A stretch of DNA of 32,695 nt from contig JAPPJO010000013.1 of NCBI GenBank assembly GCA_028820325.1, forward strand, positions 1-32,695. The letters are read 5' to 3'. Position 1 is the stretch's first letter. Each line of letters opens with the position of its first letter. The position numbers and the translations under genes are program-made. Of this stretch, positions 1 to 8,243 are shown in pieces. The notes below the pieces were generated by a model that saw nothing but the letters and a program-made list of their open reading frames with translations, did not search any database and was not told the DNA's origin. The stretch is from Gammaproteobacteria bacterium (GTDB taxonomy: Bacteria; Gemmatimonadota; Gemmatimonadetes; Longimicrobiales; Gaopeijiaceae).

Positions 1-88
1 CGTATCCGACCGGGGCGTCCTGACCGGTCATCGCATTGAACACGGTCGTCTTCCCGGAACCCGGGAAGCCCACCAGGCCAACCTTCAC
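1..88 (-). CDS. YchF/Obg-type GTPase, N-terminal fragment (runs off window)
   Basis: The first 29 codons are visible, reading leftward from a GTG start at 88. They encode a P-loop, GFPGSGKTT, followed by VFNAMTG, which is the layout of the YchF/Obg family of ribosome-associated nucleotide-binding proteins (compare GLPNVGKST...FNALT in classical YchF). The GTG is supported by a GGAGGG Shine-Dalgarno at 98-103, nine bases upstream. The nearest upstream ATG is out of frame and stops at once. The P-loop reads GSGK rather than the NVGK of housekeeping YchF, so this may be a paralogue of that family. The rest lies beyond the window edge, so the G4 motif and TGS domain cannot be checked. The gene diverges from the DUF1761 gene. 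Confidence 0.7.
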   Translation of the reverse strand, partial: MKVGLVGFPGSGKTTVFNAMTGQDAPVGY

Positions 89-119
89 GCTGTCGTTCCC
101 TCCATTCTCGTGGCTGAGT

Positions 120-191
120 CAAGGAATCTGCTTCTGACATTCCTTGCCTGCCAGCCTTGCGAAGTCGGCGCAAGCGTGATCCCTTGCAAGG
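120..191. promoter_or_regulatory. Cluster of three inverted repeats sharing a CCTTG/CAAGG core
   Basis: Between the divergent GTPase and DUF1761 genes lie three palindromic elements. The first is CAAGGAAT at 120-127 paired with ATTCCTTG at 139-146 (perfect 8-base arms, 11-base spacer). The second is CTTGCG at 156-161 paired with CGCAAG at 169-174. The third is the 10-base palindrome CCTTGCAAGG at 182-191. All contain a CTTG/CAAG core. Such a cluster could be an operator array or a set of RNA hairpins in the 5' leader of the DUF1761 gene. No regulator is encoded nearby and no clear -10/-35 pair was recognised, so function is inferred only from symmetry and position. Confidence 0.4.
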
Positions 192-233
192 TTCTACCGA
201 TTGATGGGCACGGGCACGAGCGAGGACAGCGCA

Positions 234-668
234 ATGGAACCGACGGTCTCGGTCAACTACCTGGCCATCCTCGTCTGTGTCGTCGTCGCGATGCCGCTTG
301 GATTCCTGTGGTTCGGGCCGCTCTTCGGCAAGATGTGGGCCCGGCACATGGGGATGGAGGGTGAAGACGCCCAGGGAGGGATGGCCAAGGCCATGGTCAT
401 CTATGCCCTGGGCTCATTCCTTCTCGTGTTCGTGCTCGCCCACTACGTCGCTCTGGTGCGGCCCTCCGCGTGGGGAGTGGGTCCCGATCAGGCGCCCTGG
501 GTCTACGCCTGGAACGGCGCGTTCTGGCCCTGGCTGGGCTTCTTCCTTCCGCTTCAGATGGGGCGGGTCGCGTGGGAAGGGAAGAAGTGGGGGCTGGTCG
601 CCATCAACTCCGGGTTCGACCTGGTCCGGCTTCTGATTTTCGCGATCATCCTCACGCACTGGCACTGA
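234..668 (+). CDS. DUF1761 family small integral membrane protein
   Basis: A 144-residue, very hydrophobic protein with four probable membrane segments: residues about 7-27 (YLAILVCVVVAMPLGFLWFG), then the segments beginning near YALGSFLLVFVLAHYVAL, NGAFWPWLGFFLPLQM and GFDLVRLLIFAIIL. The WFGPLFGKMW motif after the first helix and the overall size match DUF1761 proteins, whose function is unknown. I chose ATG 234 because AGGA at 223-226 lies seven bases upstream. In-frame TTG 201 and ATG 204 would add 10-11 polar residues without a better ribosome site. The gene stands alone between a divergent GTPase gene and leuA and is probably not part of the leu operon, since 124 bases separate them. 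Confidence 0.75.
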   Translation: MEPTVSVNYLAILVCVVVAMPLGFLWFGPLFGKMWARHMGMEGEDAQGGMAKAMVIYALGSFLLVFVLAHYVALVRPSAWGVGPDQAPWVYAWNGAFWPWLGFFLPLQMGRVAWEGKKWGLVAINSGFDLVRLLIFAIILTHWH

Positions 669-792
669 TCCCTCACGTACCGGAGCAGTCGGCGTAGCGG
701 CGCGACGCCGGCGGGAAGCGATCGCAGGTCCCCTGTCCCGGGCATAAGCTGTTACCATTTCTCCGGGCAGTACCGATTACCGAGGAGTACAC
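669..792 (+). promoter_or_regulatory. leuA upstream region with one hairpin
   Basis: This 124-base spacer must carry the promoter of the branched-chain amino acid operon. A 6-base stem, CGGCGT (690-695) with ACGCCG (705-710), sits just after the DUF1761 stop but has no T-tract, so it is at best a weak terminator. A strong ribosome site, GAGGAG at 782-787, lies five bases before the leuA ATG. I see no leader peptide rich in Leu/Val/Ile codons and no T-box signature, so classical attenuation is not evident. Confidence 0.3.
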
Positions 793-1998
793 ATGGCCAG
801 GATCACGGTCTTCGACACCACTCTGAGAGACGGCGAACAGTCCCCGGGCTGTACCATGACCCCGTCCGAGAAGCTTCGCATGGCGCACCAGCTCGAGGAG
901 TTGGGCGTGGATGTGATCGAGGCGGGGTTCCCGATCGCCTCCGACACCGATTTCGACGCGGTCGGGACCATCGCACGCGAGATCCGCGAGCCGGTGATCG
1001 CCGCGCTGGCGCGGGCCACCGCGGGCGACATCGACCGGGCCGGGCACGCGGTGAAGGGAGCACGCCGGTCGCGCATCCACACCTTCATCGCGACATCGGA
1101 CATCCATCTCGAGCGCAAGCTCGGCATCGGGCGCGAGGAGTGCCTGGAGCGGGCGGCGGCGGCGGTCGAGCGCGCCTGCCGCTTCACCGACGACGTGGAG
1201 TTCAGCGCCGAGGACGCCACCCGCACCGATCTCGACTTCCTGTGCGCCGTGATCACCGCGGCGGTGGAGGCGGGCGCCACCACGGTGAACATCCCGGACA
1301 CGGTCGGCTACACCTTCCCGGCCGAGTTCCGCGACACCCTGCGCGAGCTGGTGGCCAGGGTGCCCGGCCTGGGCGACGAGGTGGTGCTCTCGGTGCACTG
1401 CCACGACGACCTGGGGCTCGCGGTGGCCAACAGCCTGGCGGGGCTCGACGCCGGGGCGCGGCAGATCGAGTGCACCATCAACGGCATCGGCGAGCGCGCG
1501 GGCAACGCATCGCTCGAGGAGATCGTGATGGCGCTCAAGGTGCGCGCCGACATCAACGAGCACTTCACCGAGGTCAACGCCGAGAAGCTCTATCCGACAA
1601 GCCGCCTGCTGAGCGAGACCATCGGCGTCATGCCGCAGCCCAACAAGGCGATCGTGGGCGACAACGCCTTCGCGCACGCCGCGGGCATCCACCAGCACGG
1701 CATGCTGAGCGACCGGGCCACCTACGAGATCATGACCCCGGAAACGGTGGGCGCGCCTCCGACGCAGCTCGTGCTGGGCAAGCACTCAGGGCGGCACGCG
1801 CTGCGCCACCGCTACGAGAAGCTCGGGCACGACCTCACGGACGAGGAGATGGCCGAGGCGTCCCGCTACTGCACGGATCTCGCGGAGCGCCGCATCGACG
1901 TGACCGACGAAGCCCTGCTTTCGATCCTGCGCAGGATCAAGGGCGAGGAGGGCGAGTCGCGGGTCCAGGGCAGATCGGCGGACCGGGCCTACAGGTAG
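793..1998 (+). CDS. leuA: 2-isopropylmalate synthase lacking the regulatory domain
   Basis: Condenses acetyl-CoA with 2-oxoisovalerate, the first committed step of leucine synthesis. The 401-residue protein has the DRE-TIM barrel signature [13 protein letters not shown] (residues 7-19), the metal-binding HxH of [11 protein letters not shown] (H202, H204), the NGIGERAGN loop (230-238), [11 protein letters not shown] (293-303) and GKHSGRHA (329-336). These last two belong to the linker subdomains of true LeuA enzymes. The protein then ends after the second linker subdomain. The roughly 120-residue C-terminal allosteric domain of typical LeuA (about 510 residues) is absent, and only 99 bases precede ilvC, so it has not merely been frameshifted away. 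Leucine feedback inhibition is therefore probably lost or handled elsewhere. Homocitrate or citramalate synthase is less likely given the neighbouring leuCD. ATG 793 follows GAGGAG at 782. Confidence 0.88.
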   Translation: MARITVFDTTLRDGEQSPGCTMTPSEKLRMAHQLEELGVDVIEAGFPIASDTDFDAVGTIAREIREPVIAALARATAGDIDRAGHAVKGARRSRIHTFIATSDIHLERKLGIGREECLERAAAAVERACRFTDDVEFSAEDATRTDLDFLCAVITAAVEAGATTVNIPDTVGYTFPAEFRDTLRELVARVPGLGDEVVLSVHCHDDLGLAVANSLAGLDAGARQIECTINGIGERAGNASLEEIVMALKVRADINEHFTEVNAEKLYPTSRLLSETIGVMPQPNKAIVGDNAFAHAAGIHQHGMLSDRATYEIMTPETVGAPPTQLVLGKHSGRHALRHRYEKLGHDLTDEEMAEASRYCTDLAERRIDVTDEALLSILRRIKGEEGESRVQGRSADRAYR

Positions 1999-2020
1999 CC
2001 CGGCGCATCCGGATGATCCC

Positions 2021-2075
2021 TCCGGGTCACCGGACCTTTTTCCACCATTAGAGCAATCGCGCGCACGGGCGCGCG
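2021..2075 (+). promoter_or_regulatory. Two stem-loops between leuA and ilvC
   Basis: The first is TCCGG (2021-2025), loop GTCA, CCGGA (2030-2034), followed after two bases by five Ts (2037-2041). It resembles a weak intrinsic terminator. The second is CGCGCGC (2058-2064), loop ACGG, GCGCGCG (2069-2075), a strong 7-base GC stem just ahead of the ilvC ribosome site (GAGG, 2084-2087). Together they could attenuate transcription or stabilise the ilvC end of a processed message. The first stem is short and the role is inferred. Confidence 0.3.
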
Positions 2076-2097
2076 CCCAGAACGAGGATACCGGCAG

Positions 2098-3087
2098 ATG
2101 AGCGAGGCGACGATGGGAAGCAACGGGGCTTCCACCGAACTCCTTCAGGGACGGTCCGTGGCCGTCATCGGCTACGGCAGCCAGGGGCATGCGCACGCCC
2201 TGAACCTGCGGGACTCGGGAGCCGACGTCGTGGTGGGTCTCTACGAGGGAAGTTCGTCCGCGGACAAGGCGCGGGCCGACGGGCTCGGGGTGGCCTCCGT
2301 CGCCGACGCCGCGGCCGGGGCCACGGTCGTCTCGATTCTCATTACCGACACGATCCAGCGGGACGTGTACGAGGCCGAGATCGAAGGGCACCTGAACGCC
2401 GGGGATACCCTCGTCTTCGCCCACGGCTTCAACGTGCACTACGGCGAGATCGTGGCGCCGGAGCATACCGACGTCATCCTCATCGCGCCCAAGTCGCCGG
2501 GGAACCGCGTGCGCGAGGAGTTCGTCGCGGGGCGCGGGGTGCCGGCGCTCTACGGGGTCCATCAGGATGCCAGCGGCGGCGCGACCGAGTTCGCGCGGGC
2601 GTATGCGGCGGGCCTGGGATGCGCGCGCGCGGGCATCCTCGAGACCACCTTCGCGGCGGAAACCGAGACCGACCTGTTCGGGGAGCAGGCGGTGCTGTGC
2701 GGGGGCTTCACCGCGCTGGTGCAGGCCGGCTTCGAGACGCTGGTGGAAGCCGGCTACGACCCCGCCCTCGCCTACTTCGAGTGCCTGCACGAGCTGAAGC
2801 TGATCGTGGATCTGGCGTACGCGCACGGCATCTCGGGGATGCGCCGCGAGGTCAGCGACACCGCCGAGTACGGCGACTACGTCAGCGGTCCGCGGGTCGT
2901 GGGCGATGCCTCGCGGGCGGCGATGAAGGAGATCCTGGCGGATGTCCAGTCCGGAGCCTTTGCGCGCCAGTGGATCGAGGAAGCGCGCGGCGGACGCGAG
3001 GCGTTCGACCGCATGCGGGTGGAAGGCGCCGAGCATCCCATCGAGACGGTGGGCAGAAAGCTGCGGTCGCACATGGCCTGGCTTTAG
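2098..3087 (+). CDS. ilvC: Ketol-acid reductoisomerase (class I)
   Basis: Converts acetolactate or acetohydroxybutyrate to the dihydroxy acid using NAD(P)H and Mg2+, the second step of valine and isoleucine synthesis. At 329 residues it matches the short class I form. Visible elements are the Rossmann motif [13 protein letters not shown] (25-37), AHGFNVHY (108-115), K132, metal ligands D192 and E196 in [13 protein letters not shown]228 and E232 in [11 protein letters not shown], and S253 in [10 protein letters not shown]. The proton-relay motif reads KSPGN where class I enzymes usually have KGPGH. The cofactor-selecting loop reads GLYEGSSS, with an acidic residue where NADPH enzymes often have a basic one. 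ATG 2098 follows GAGG at 2084-2087; ATG 2113 is a possible alternative. ilvD begins seven bases after the stop. Confidence 0.93.
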   Translation: MSEATMGSNGASTELLQGRSVAVIGYGSQGHAHALNLRDSGADVVVGLYEGSSSADKARADGLGVASVADAAAGATVVSILITDTIQRDVYEAEIEGHLNAGDTLVFAHGFNVHYGEIVAPEHTDVILIAPKSPGNRVREEFVAGRGVPALYGVHQDASGGATEFARAYAAGLGCARAGILETTFAAETETDLFGEQAVLCGGFTALVQAGFETLVEAGYDPALAYFECLHELKLIVDLAYAHGISGMRREVSDTAEYGDYVSGPRVVGDASRAAMKEILADVQSGAFARQWIEEARGGREAFDRMRVEGAEHPIETVGRKLRSHMAWL

Positions 3088-3094
3088 TCCGGGG

Positions 3095-4786
3095 ATGAAG
3101 CCGCGGCAACTGCCCCTCCGCAGCCAGGCGCTGGTCGCCGGGCGGGACCGCGCGGCGGCGCGCTCCATGCTGCGCGCGGTCGGCATGGAGGACGACGACT
3201 TCTCCAGGCCGCTGATCGCGATCGCCAACACCTGGACCGACACCACGCCGTGCAACGCCCACCTGCGCGACCTGGCCGACTCCGTGCGGCAGGGGATCCG
3301 CGAGGCGGGGGGGATGCCGCTCGAGGTCAACACCATCGCCATCTCGGACGGGATCACGATGGGGACCGAGGGCATGAAGGCCTCGCTGGTGAGCCGGGAG
3401 CTGGTCGCGGATTCGATCGAGCTGGTGGGGGACGCCTACGGGTTCGACGGCGTGGTGGCCATCTCCGGATGCGACAAGACCATCCCGGGCACGGTGATGG
3501 CGCTGGCGCGCCTGGATCTGCCCAGCCTGATGCTCTACGGAGGGTCGATCCAACCGGGCCGCTACCGGGGGCGCGACGTCACCATCCAGGACGTGTTCGA
3601 GGGGATCGGGGCGTGCGCGGCCGGCCGCATCAGCGAGGAGGACCTGGACGAGCTGGAGCGCGCGGCGTGCCCGGGCGCGGGCTCGTGCGGCGGGCAGTTC
3701 ACCGCCAACACCATGGCGACCGTCTTCGAGGCGATGGGCATCTCGCCGATGGGGAGCGGCTCGGTGCCGGCCACCGATCCGGCCAAGGCGGGGGTCGCGC
3801 GCGACTGCGGCCGTCTGGCGGTCGACCTGGTGCGGCGCGGGGTGACGGCCCGCGACATCCTCACGCGCGAGGCGATGACCAACGGGGTCACCCTGGCGGT
3901 GGCCACCGGCGGGTCGACCAACGCGGTGCTGCACCTGCTGGCGGTCGCGCGCGAGGCCGGGGTGGAGCTCGAGCTGGAGGACTTCGACCGCATCAGCGCG
4001 CGCACGCCGGTGATCGCGGACATGAAGCCGTGGGGCCGCTTCGTCGCGACCGACATGCACGCGGCCGGCGGGGTGCGGCTGCTGGCGGCCCGCCTGCTGG
4101 GCGCGGGGCTGCTCGACGGCGGCGCGGCTACGGTCACCGGGCGCACGGTGGCGGAGGAGGCGGCGCTGGCGGCCGAGGCGGTCGGGCAGGAGGTGGTTTC
4201 GTCCGTGGAGGACCCGGTGAAGCCGCACGGTGGGCTGCTCATCCTGAAGGGCAACCTGGCGCCCGACGGCTGCGTGCTGAAGGTGGCCGGCCCCGAGCGC
4301 GGCCACCACAGCGGCCCGGCGCGGGTGTTCGACTGTGAGGAGGACGCGTTCGAGGCGGTGCAGGCGGGTGGAATATCCGCCGGGGACGTCGTGGTGATCC
4401 GGGGGGAGGGGCCGCGCGGCGGGCCCGGCATGCGGGAGATGCTGGCGGTCACGGCGGCGCTCACCGGGGCGGGGCTGGGGCCCTCGGTGGGGCTGCTCAC
4501 CGACGGCCGCTTCTCGGGCGCCACCCACGGGCTGATGGTCGGCCACGTCGCGCCCGAGGCGGTGGACGGCGGACCCATCGCGGCCGTGCGGGACGGCGAC
4601 ACCGTCACTTTCGACGTGGCGGCGCGCACCCTGTCGGTGGACCTGACCGACAACGAGATCCGCGAGCGGGCCAGCGCCTGGCGCCCGTCCGCGCAGTCGG
4701 CCAACGGCTCCGCCACCGGGGTCATGCGCAAGTACGCGCGCCTGGTCGCCTCCGCGTCCGAGGGCGCGGTCACCAACCGGGCATGA
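3095..4786 (+). CDS. ilvD: Dihydroxy-acid dehydratase
   Basis: Dehydrates 2,3-dihydroxy acids to the 2-oxo acids that precede valine, isoleucine and (through LeuA) leucine. The 563-residue protein carries three cluster-binding cysteines: C53 in TPCNAHL, C126 in SGCDKTIPG and C198 in [15 protein letters not shown]. This pattern is typical of [2Fe-2S] DHADs. It also has [24 protein letters not shown] and the C-terminal SASEGAVT. The reading frame stays open upstream into ilvC, but homology begins at [16 protein letters not shown] 3095 is therefore chosen, seven bases after the ilvC stop and preceded only by a GGGG run. The poor ribosome site suggests translational coupling to ilvC. Confidence 0.94.
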   Translation: MKPRQLPLRSQALVAGRDRAAARSMLRAVGMEDDDFSRPLIAIANTWTDTTPCNAHLRDLADSVRQGIREAGGMPLEVNTIAISDGITMGTEGMKASLVSRELVADSIELVGDAYGFDGVVAISGCDKTIPGTVMALARLDLPSLMLYGGSIQPGRYRGRDVTIQDVFEGIGACAAGRISEEDLDELERAACPGAGSCGGQFTANTMATVFEAMGISPMGSGSVPATDPAKAGVARDCGRLAVDLVRRGVTARDILTREAMTNGVTLAVATGGSTNAVLHLLAVAREAGVELELEDFDRISARTPVIADMKPWGRFVATDMHAAGGVRLLAARLLGAGLLDGGAATVTGRTVAEEAALAAEAVGQEVVSSVEDPVKPHGGLLILKGNLAPDGCVLKVAGPERGHHSGPARVFDCEEDAFEAVQAGGISAGDVVVIRGEGPRGGPGMREMLAVTAALTGAGLGPSVGLLTDGRFSGATHGLMVGHVAPEAVDGGPIAAVRDGDTVTFDVAARTLSVDLTDNEIRERASAWRPSAQSANGSATGVMRKYARLVASASEGAVTNRA

Positions 4787-4811
4787 GCGAGACACGCACC
4801 GGCGAGCGAGC

Positions 4812-6221
4812 ATGAACGCCCGACCCACCACCCTGTTCGAGAAGGTCTGGGAGCAGCACGTCGTGCGCCGGGAAGAGGGGCGCCCCGACCTCATCTACAT
4901 CGACCTGCACCTGGTGCACGAGGTCACGTCGCCGCAGGCCTTCGCGGGGCTGAACGCGGCCGGCCGCGCGGTTCGCCGCCCGGAGCGCACCCTGGCCACC
5001 GTCGACCACAACGTGCCCACCACCCACCGCTCCCTCCCGGTCGCCGACCCGGTGGCGACCCGCCAGATCGAGGCGCTCCGCGAGAACGCCGCCGAGCACG
5101 GGATCACCCTGTACGACATGGGCCACGAGCGGCAGGGCATCGTGCACGTGATCGGCCCCGAACTGGGCGCGACCCAGCCCGGCATGACCATCGTGTGCGG
5201 CGATAGCCACACCTCCACCCACGGCGCCTTCGGGGCGATCGCCTTCGGGATCGGCACCTCGCAGGTCGAGCACGTGCTCGCCACCCAGTGCCTGCTCATG
5301 GAGCGCCCGCGCAGCATGGAGGTGCGCTACCGCGGGCGCCTGGGGCCGGGACTCACCGCCAAGGACCTGATCCTCCACACCATCGGCCGCATCGGGGTGG
5401 CGGGGGGTGCGGGCCACGTGGTGGAATACCGCGGCGAGGCGATCCGCGCGCTCTCCATGGAGGGCCGCATGACCGTGTGCAACATGTCCATCGAGGCGGG
5501 TGCGCGCGCCGGCATGATCGCGCCCGACCAGACCACCTTTGAGTATCTGCGCGGGCGCCCGCGCGCGCCTGCGGGCGAGGCCTTCGACCAGGCGGTGGCG
5601 CGCTGGTCGACCCTGCGCACCGACCGGGGCGCGCGCTTCGACCGGGTGGTGGAGGTCGACCTGGCCGGCCTGGAGCCGCAGGTGACGTGGGGGACCAACC
5701 CCGGCATGGTGGTCCCCGTCTCCGGGCGGGTCCCCGACCCGGCCGACCTCACCGACCCGGACAGCCGGGCCACCGCCGAGCGAGCGCTCTCGTACATGGG
5801 GCTCGAGCCCGGCACGCCCATGCAGGACATCGAGCTCGACCGCGTCTTCATCGGCTCGTGCACCAACTCCCGCATCGAGGACCTGCGCGAGGCGGCGCGG
5901 GTCGCGCGCGGAAGCAAGGTGAGCCCGCGCGTGCAGGCCCTGGTGGTGCCCGGCTCCACCGCGGTGAAGGCGGCCGCCGAAGCCGAGGGCCTCGACCGCG
6001 TCTTCCGCGACGCCGGCTTCGAGTGGCGCGAGTCCGGCTGCTCCATGTGCCTGGGGATGAACGACGACATCGCGGGGCCCGGCGAACGCTGCGCCTCCAC
6101 CTCCAACCGCAACTTCGAGGGCCGGCAGGGCAGGGGGGCGCGCACCCACCTGGTGAGTCCAGCGATGGCTGCGGCCGCCGCCGTGGCGGGCCGCTTCACC
6201 GACGTGAGGAGCCAGGCGTGA
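4812..6221 (+). CDS. leuC: 3-isopropylmalate dehydratase large subunit
   Basis: Large subunit of isopropylmalate isomerase, which with LeuD interconverts 2- and 3-isopropylmalate. The 469-residue protein has the aconitase-fold motifs VDHNVPTT (64-71), [14 protein letters not shown] (128-141) and [15 protein letters not shown]. The 4Fe-4S ligands are C350 in FIGSCTNSR and C410 and C413 in [22 protein letters not shown] near the end is the usual LeuC signature. Length is normal. The start at 4812 lies 25 bases after the ilvD stop with only a modest GCGAG-type ribosome site. The stop overlaps the leuD GTG start by four bases (GTGA), as expected for a two-subunit enzyme made in equal amounts. Confidence 0.95.
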   Translation: MNARPTTLFEKVWEQHVVRREEGRPDLIYIDLHLVHEVTSPQAFAGLNAAGRAVRRPERTLATVDHNVPTTHRSLPVADPVATRQIEALRENAAEHGITLYDMGHERQGIVHVIGPELGATQPGMTIVCGDSHTSTHGAFGAIAFGIGTSQVEHVLATQCLLMERPRSMEVRYRGRLGPGLTAKDLILHTIGRIGVAGGAGHVVEYRGEAIRALSMEGRMTVCNMSIEAGARAGMIAPDQTTFEYLRGRPRAPAGEAFDQAVARWSTLRTDRGARFDRVVEVDLAGLEPQVTWGTNPGMVVPVSGRVPDPADLTDPDSRATAERALSYMGLEPGTPMQDIELDRVFIGSCTNSRIEDLREAARVARGSKVSPRVQALVVPGSTAVKAAAEAEGLDRVFRDAGFEWRESGCSMCLGMNDDIAGPGERCASTSNRNFEGRQGRGARTHLVSPAMAAAAAVAGRFTDVRSQA

Positions 6222-6820
6222 GCACCACCACCCACGCCATCCAGCCGCTCCGCCGCGTCGAGGGCATCGTGGCCCCGCTGGACCGCGCCGACGTCGACAC
6301 CGACCAGATCATCCCCAAGCAGTTCCTGAAGCGCGTCGAGCGTGCGGGCTACGGGCAGTTCCTCTTCAACGACTGGCGCTTCCACCCCGACGGCTCCCCG
6401 CGCGCCGATTTCGTCCTCAACCAGCCCGGACACGCCGGGGCCGCCATCCTCGCGGCGGGGCGGAACTTCGGCTGCGGCTCCTCGCGCGAACATGCCGCCT
6501 GGTCGATCGCCGACTACGGCTTCCGGGTCGTGATCGCGCCCAGCTTCGCGGACATCTTCCAGGCCAACTGCTACCAGAACGGCATCCTGCCGCTGGCGCT
6601 GCCTGAACAGGAAGCAGCTGGGGTGCTGGCCCGCGCCATCGCGCATCCCGGCTACGCGCTCACCGTCGACCTGGAAGCGTGCACCGTCGCCGACGCAGCC
6701 GGATGGCGCCTCGGGTTCGAGATCGACGACTTCCGGCGCCGGTGCCTGCTCGAAGGCCTCGACGACATCGGCCTCACGCTGCAATACGAAAGCGAGATCA
6801 CCCGCTTCGAGACCCGTTGA
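6218..6820 (+). CDS. leuD: 3-isopropylmalate dehydratase small subunit
   Basis: Small (swivel-domain) subunit of isopropylmalate isomerase, 200 residues. Recognisable motifs are [15 protein letters not shown] near residue 30, FNDWRF, the substrate-recognition segment [13 protein letters not shown], and [19 protein letters not shown]. The start is GTG 6218. It overlaps the leuC stop (GTGA) and is served by GAGGAG at 6206-6211, six bases upstream. The reading frame is open far upstream inside leuC, but that part is out-of-frame noise. Its own stop is overlapped by the TTG start of the following transporter gene (TTGA), so the whole 3' end of the operon looks translationally coupled. Confidence 0.95.
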   Translation: MSTTTHAIQPLRRVEGIVAPLDRADVDTDQIIPKQFLKRVERAGYGQFLFNDWRFHPDGSPRADFVLNQPGHAGAAILAAGRNFGCGSSREHAAWSIADYGFRVVIAPSFADIFQANCYQNGILPLALPEQEAAGVLARAIAHPGYALTVDLEACTVADAAGWRLGFEIDDFRRRCLLEGLDDIGLTLQYESEITRFETR

Positions 6821-8130
6821 CCGCTCCCGCGCCGCTGTCCCAGCGGTCCATCCTGCTCTTCTGGGCGCCCCTCGCCGCCACGTGGCTGATGATGGCGGTC
6901 GAAGGGCCCTTCCTCGCCGCGGTCATCGCCCGCCTGCCCGAGGCCAAGATCAACCTCGCGGCCTACGGCGTCGCCTTCGCCATCGCGATGCTGGTGGAGT
7001 CCCCGGTGGTGATGCTGATGACCACCTCGACGGCCCTCGCCGAGGACGCGCACAGCTTCCGCAAGCTGAGGCGCTTCGCCCTCCTCCTGAACGCGGGCAC
7101 CACCGGGGTGCTCCTGTTCGTGCTCCTGCCCCCGGTGTTCGACCTTATCTCGCTCCAGGTGCTCGCGCTCCCCGGGGAGGTGGCGCTGCTCGTCGAGGAT
7201 GCCCTATGGCTGCTTGTGCCGTGGCCGGCGGCCATCGGCTACCGGCGCTTCTACCAGGGACTGCTCATCCGCGACGGGCGCCCGCGCCTGGTCGCCGCGG
7301 GGACGGTGACCCGCATCTCCGCCATCGCGCTGACGGCGCTGGTGCTTGCCCGGCTGGGCATCCCGGGCACGCTCGTGGCGGCCGGCGCCATGACCGCCGG
7401 GGTGTGCACCGAGGCCGCGGCCAGCCGCTGGATGGCGCGCGGATCGGTGGCGCGGATCCTCGCCTACACGTCGCCGGCCGGTCCGGACACCCTCAACTAC
7501 GGCGTCATCTCCCGCTTCTACTACCCGCTCGCGCTCACCTCGCTGCTGGGCTTCGCGGCCCAGCCGCTGCTCACCTTCTTCATGGGGCGGGCGCCCGCTC
7601 CGGTCGAGTCGCTGGCGGTCTTTCCGGTGGTGGGCTCGCTCACCTTCGTCTTCCGCGCGGTGTGCCTGGCGTATCAGGAAGTCACCATCGCCCTGCTGGG
7701 CCCGCGGCACGAGCAGCTCGTACCGCTGCGGACGTTCGCCGTGTCGCTGGGGCTCGCCACCACCGCCTGTCTCGCCGTCTTCGGGCTCACCCCCTTCTCC
7801 GGCGTCTGGTTCGAGACCATTTCCGGGCTCACGCCCGACCTGGCCGCCTTCGCCATCCTGCCCACCATCCTCTTCATCCCCCTGCCGTTCCTGTCGGCCT
7901 TCCTCTCGCTCGAGCGCGGAATCCTGATCAAGGGCCGCCGCACCCGGCCCGTCACTCTCGCCACCGCCACCGAGGTGGTGTGCATCGCGGTGGGCTTCCC
8001 GCTGCTGGTGCAGGCCTTCGGGTGGGTGGGCGTCACCGCCGCGGCCGGAGCATCGCTTGCCGGTCGGTTCGCCGCGGTGAGCATTCTGGTTCCGTCGGTT
8101 GTCCGAGTAGTGCGCCGGGCTTCCCGCTGA
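6817..8130 (+). CDS. MATE/ANKH-like polytopic transporter (MOP superfamily)
   Basis: A protein of about 437 residues with ten or more hydrophobic segments and little else. Starting from TTG 6817 the first helix is SILLFWAPLAATWLMMAV, and the pattern EGPFLAAVIARL...LAAYGVAFAIAMLVESP resembles MATE-like flippases. The second half (YYPLALTSLLGFAAQPLLTF, and FIPLPFLSAFLSLERGILIKGRR) recalls the metazoan ANKH protein, an exporter of citrate, ATP and related anions. This comparison is from memory and needs a profile search. TTG 6817 overlaps the leuD stop (TTGA). The first in-frame ATG falls inside helix 1, so a coupled TTG start is more likely. The position in the operon suggests export of a branched-chain amino acid or pathway intermediate. 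The substrate is not readable from the sequence. Confidence 0.65.
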   Translation: MTAPAPLSQRSILLFWAPLAATWLMMAVEGPFLAAVIARLPEAKINLAAYGVAFAIAMLVESPVVMLMTTSTALAEDAHSFRKLRRFALLLNAGTTGVLLFVLLPPVFDLISLQVLALPGEVALLVEDALWLLVPWPAAIGYRRFYQGLLIRDGRPRLVAAGTVTRISAIALTALVLARLGIPGTLVAAGAMTAGVCTEAAASRWMARGSVARILAYTSPAGPDTLNYGVISRFYYPLALTSLLGFAAQPLLTFFMGRAPAPVESLAVFPVVGSLTFVFRAVCLAYQEVTIALLGPRHEQLVPLRTFAVSLGLATTACLAVFGLTPFSGVWFETISGLTPDLAAFAILPTILFIPLPFLSAFLSLERGILIKGRRTRPVTLATATEVVCIAVGFPLLVQAFGWVGVTAAAGASLAGRFAAVSILVPSVVRVVRRASR

Positions 8131-8243
8131 CGACACCTCCGAGAGGGTGGCGCGCCCAGACGCCGCCGCCCATCTCTGGCGAAGGCCCGCCGTTTCTGCG
8201 AAATTACAGGACTGCGCAGCCACCAATTCGGCAAGGGAACGTC

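Noticed and set aside
2882..4894. Very long antisense open frame opposite ilvC/ilvD (about 670 codons)
   Set aside because: Stop codons are rare by chance at this GC content. The translation is low-complexity Arg/Gly/His/Ala-rich with no domain, while the opposite strand encodes ilvC and ilvD.
6882..8243. In-frame extension of the first DUF5916 gene far upstream
   Set aside because: The extension runs through the transporter gene in another frame and translates to Arg/Gly/Pro-rich noise. A signal peptide and ribosome site mark ATG 8244 as the start.
8131..8243. Terminator after the transporter gene (CACCTC...GAGGGTG near 8136-8151)
   Set aside because: The stem is bulged and short and no T-tract follows; too weak to call.
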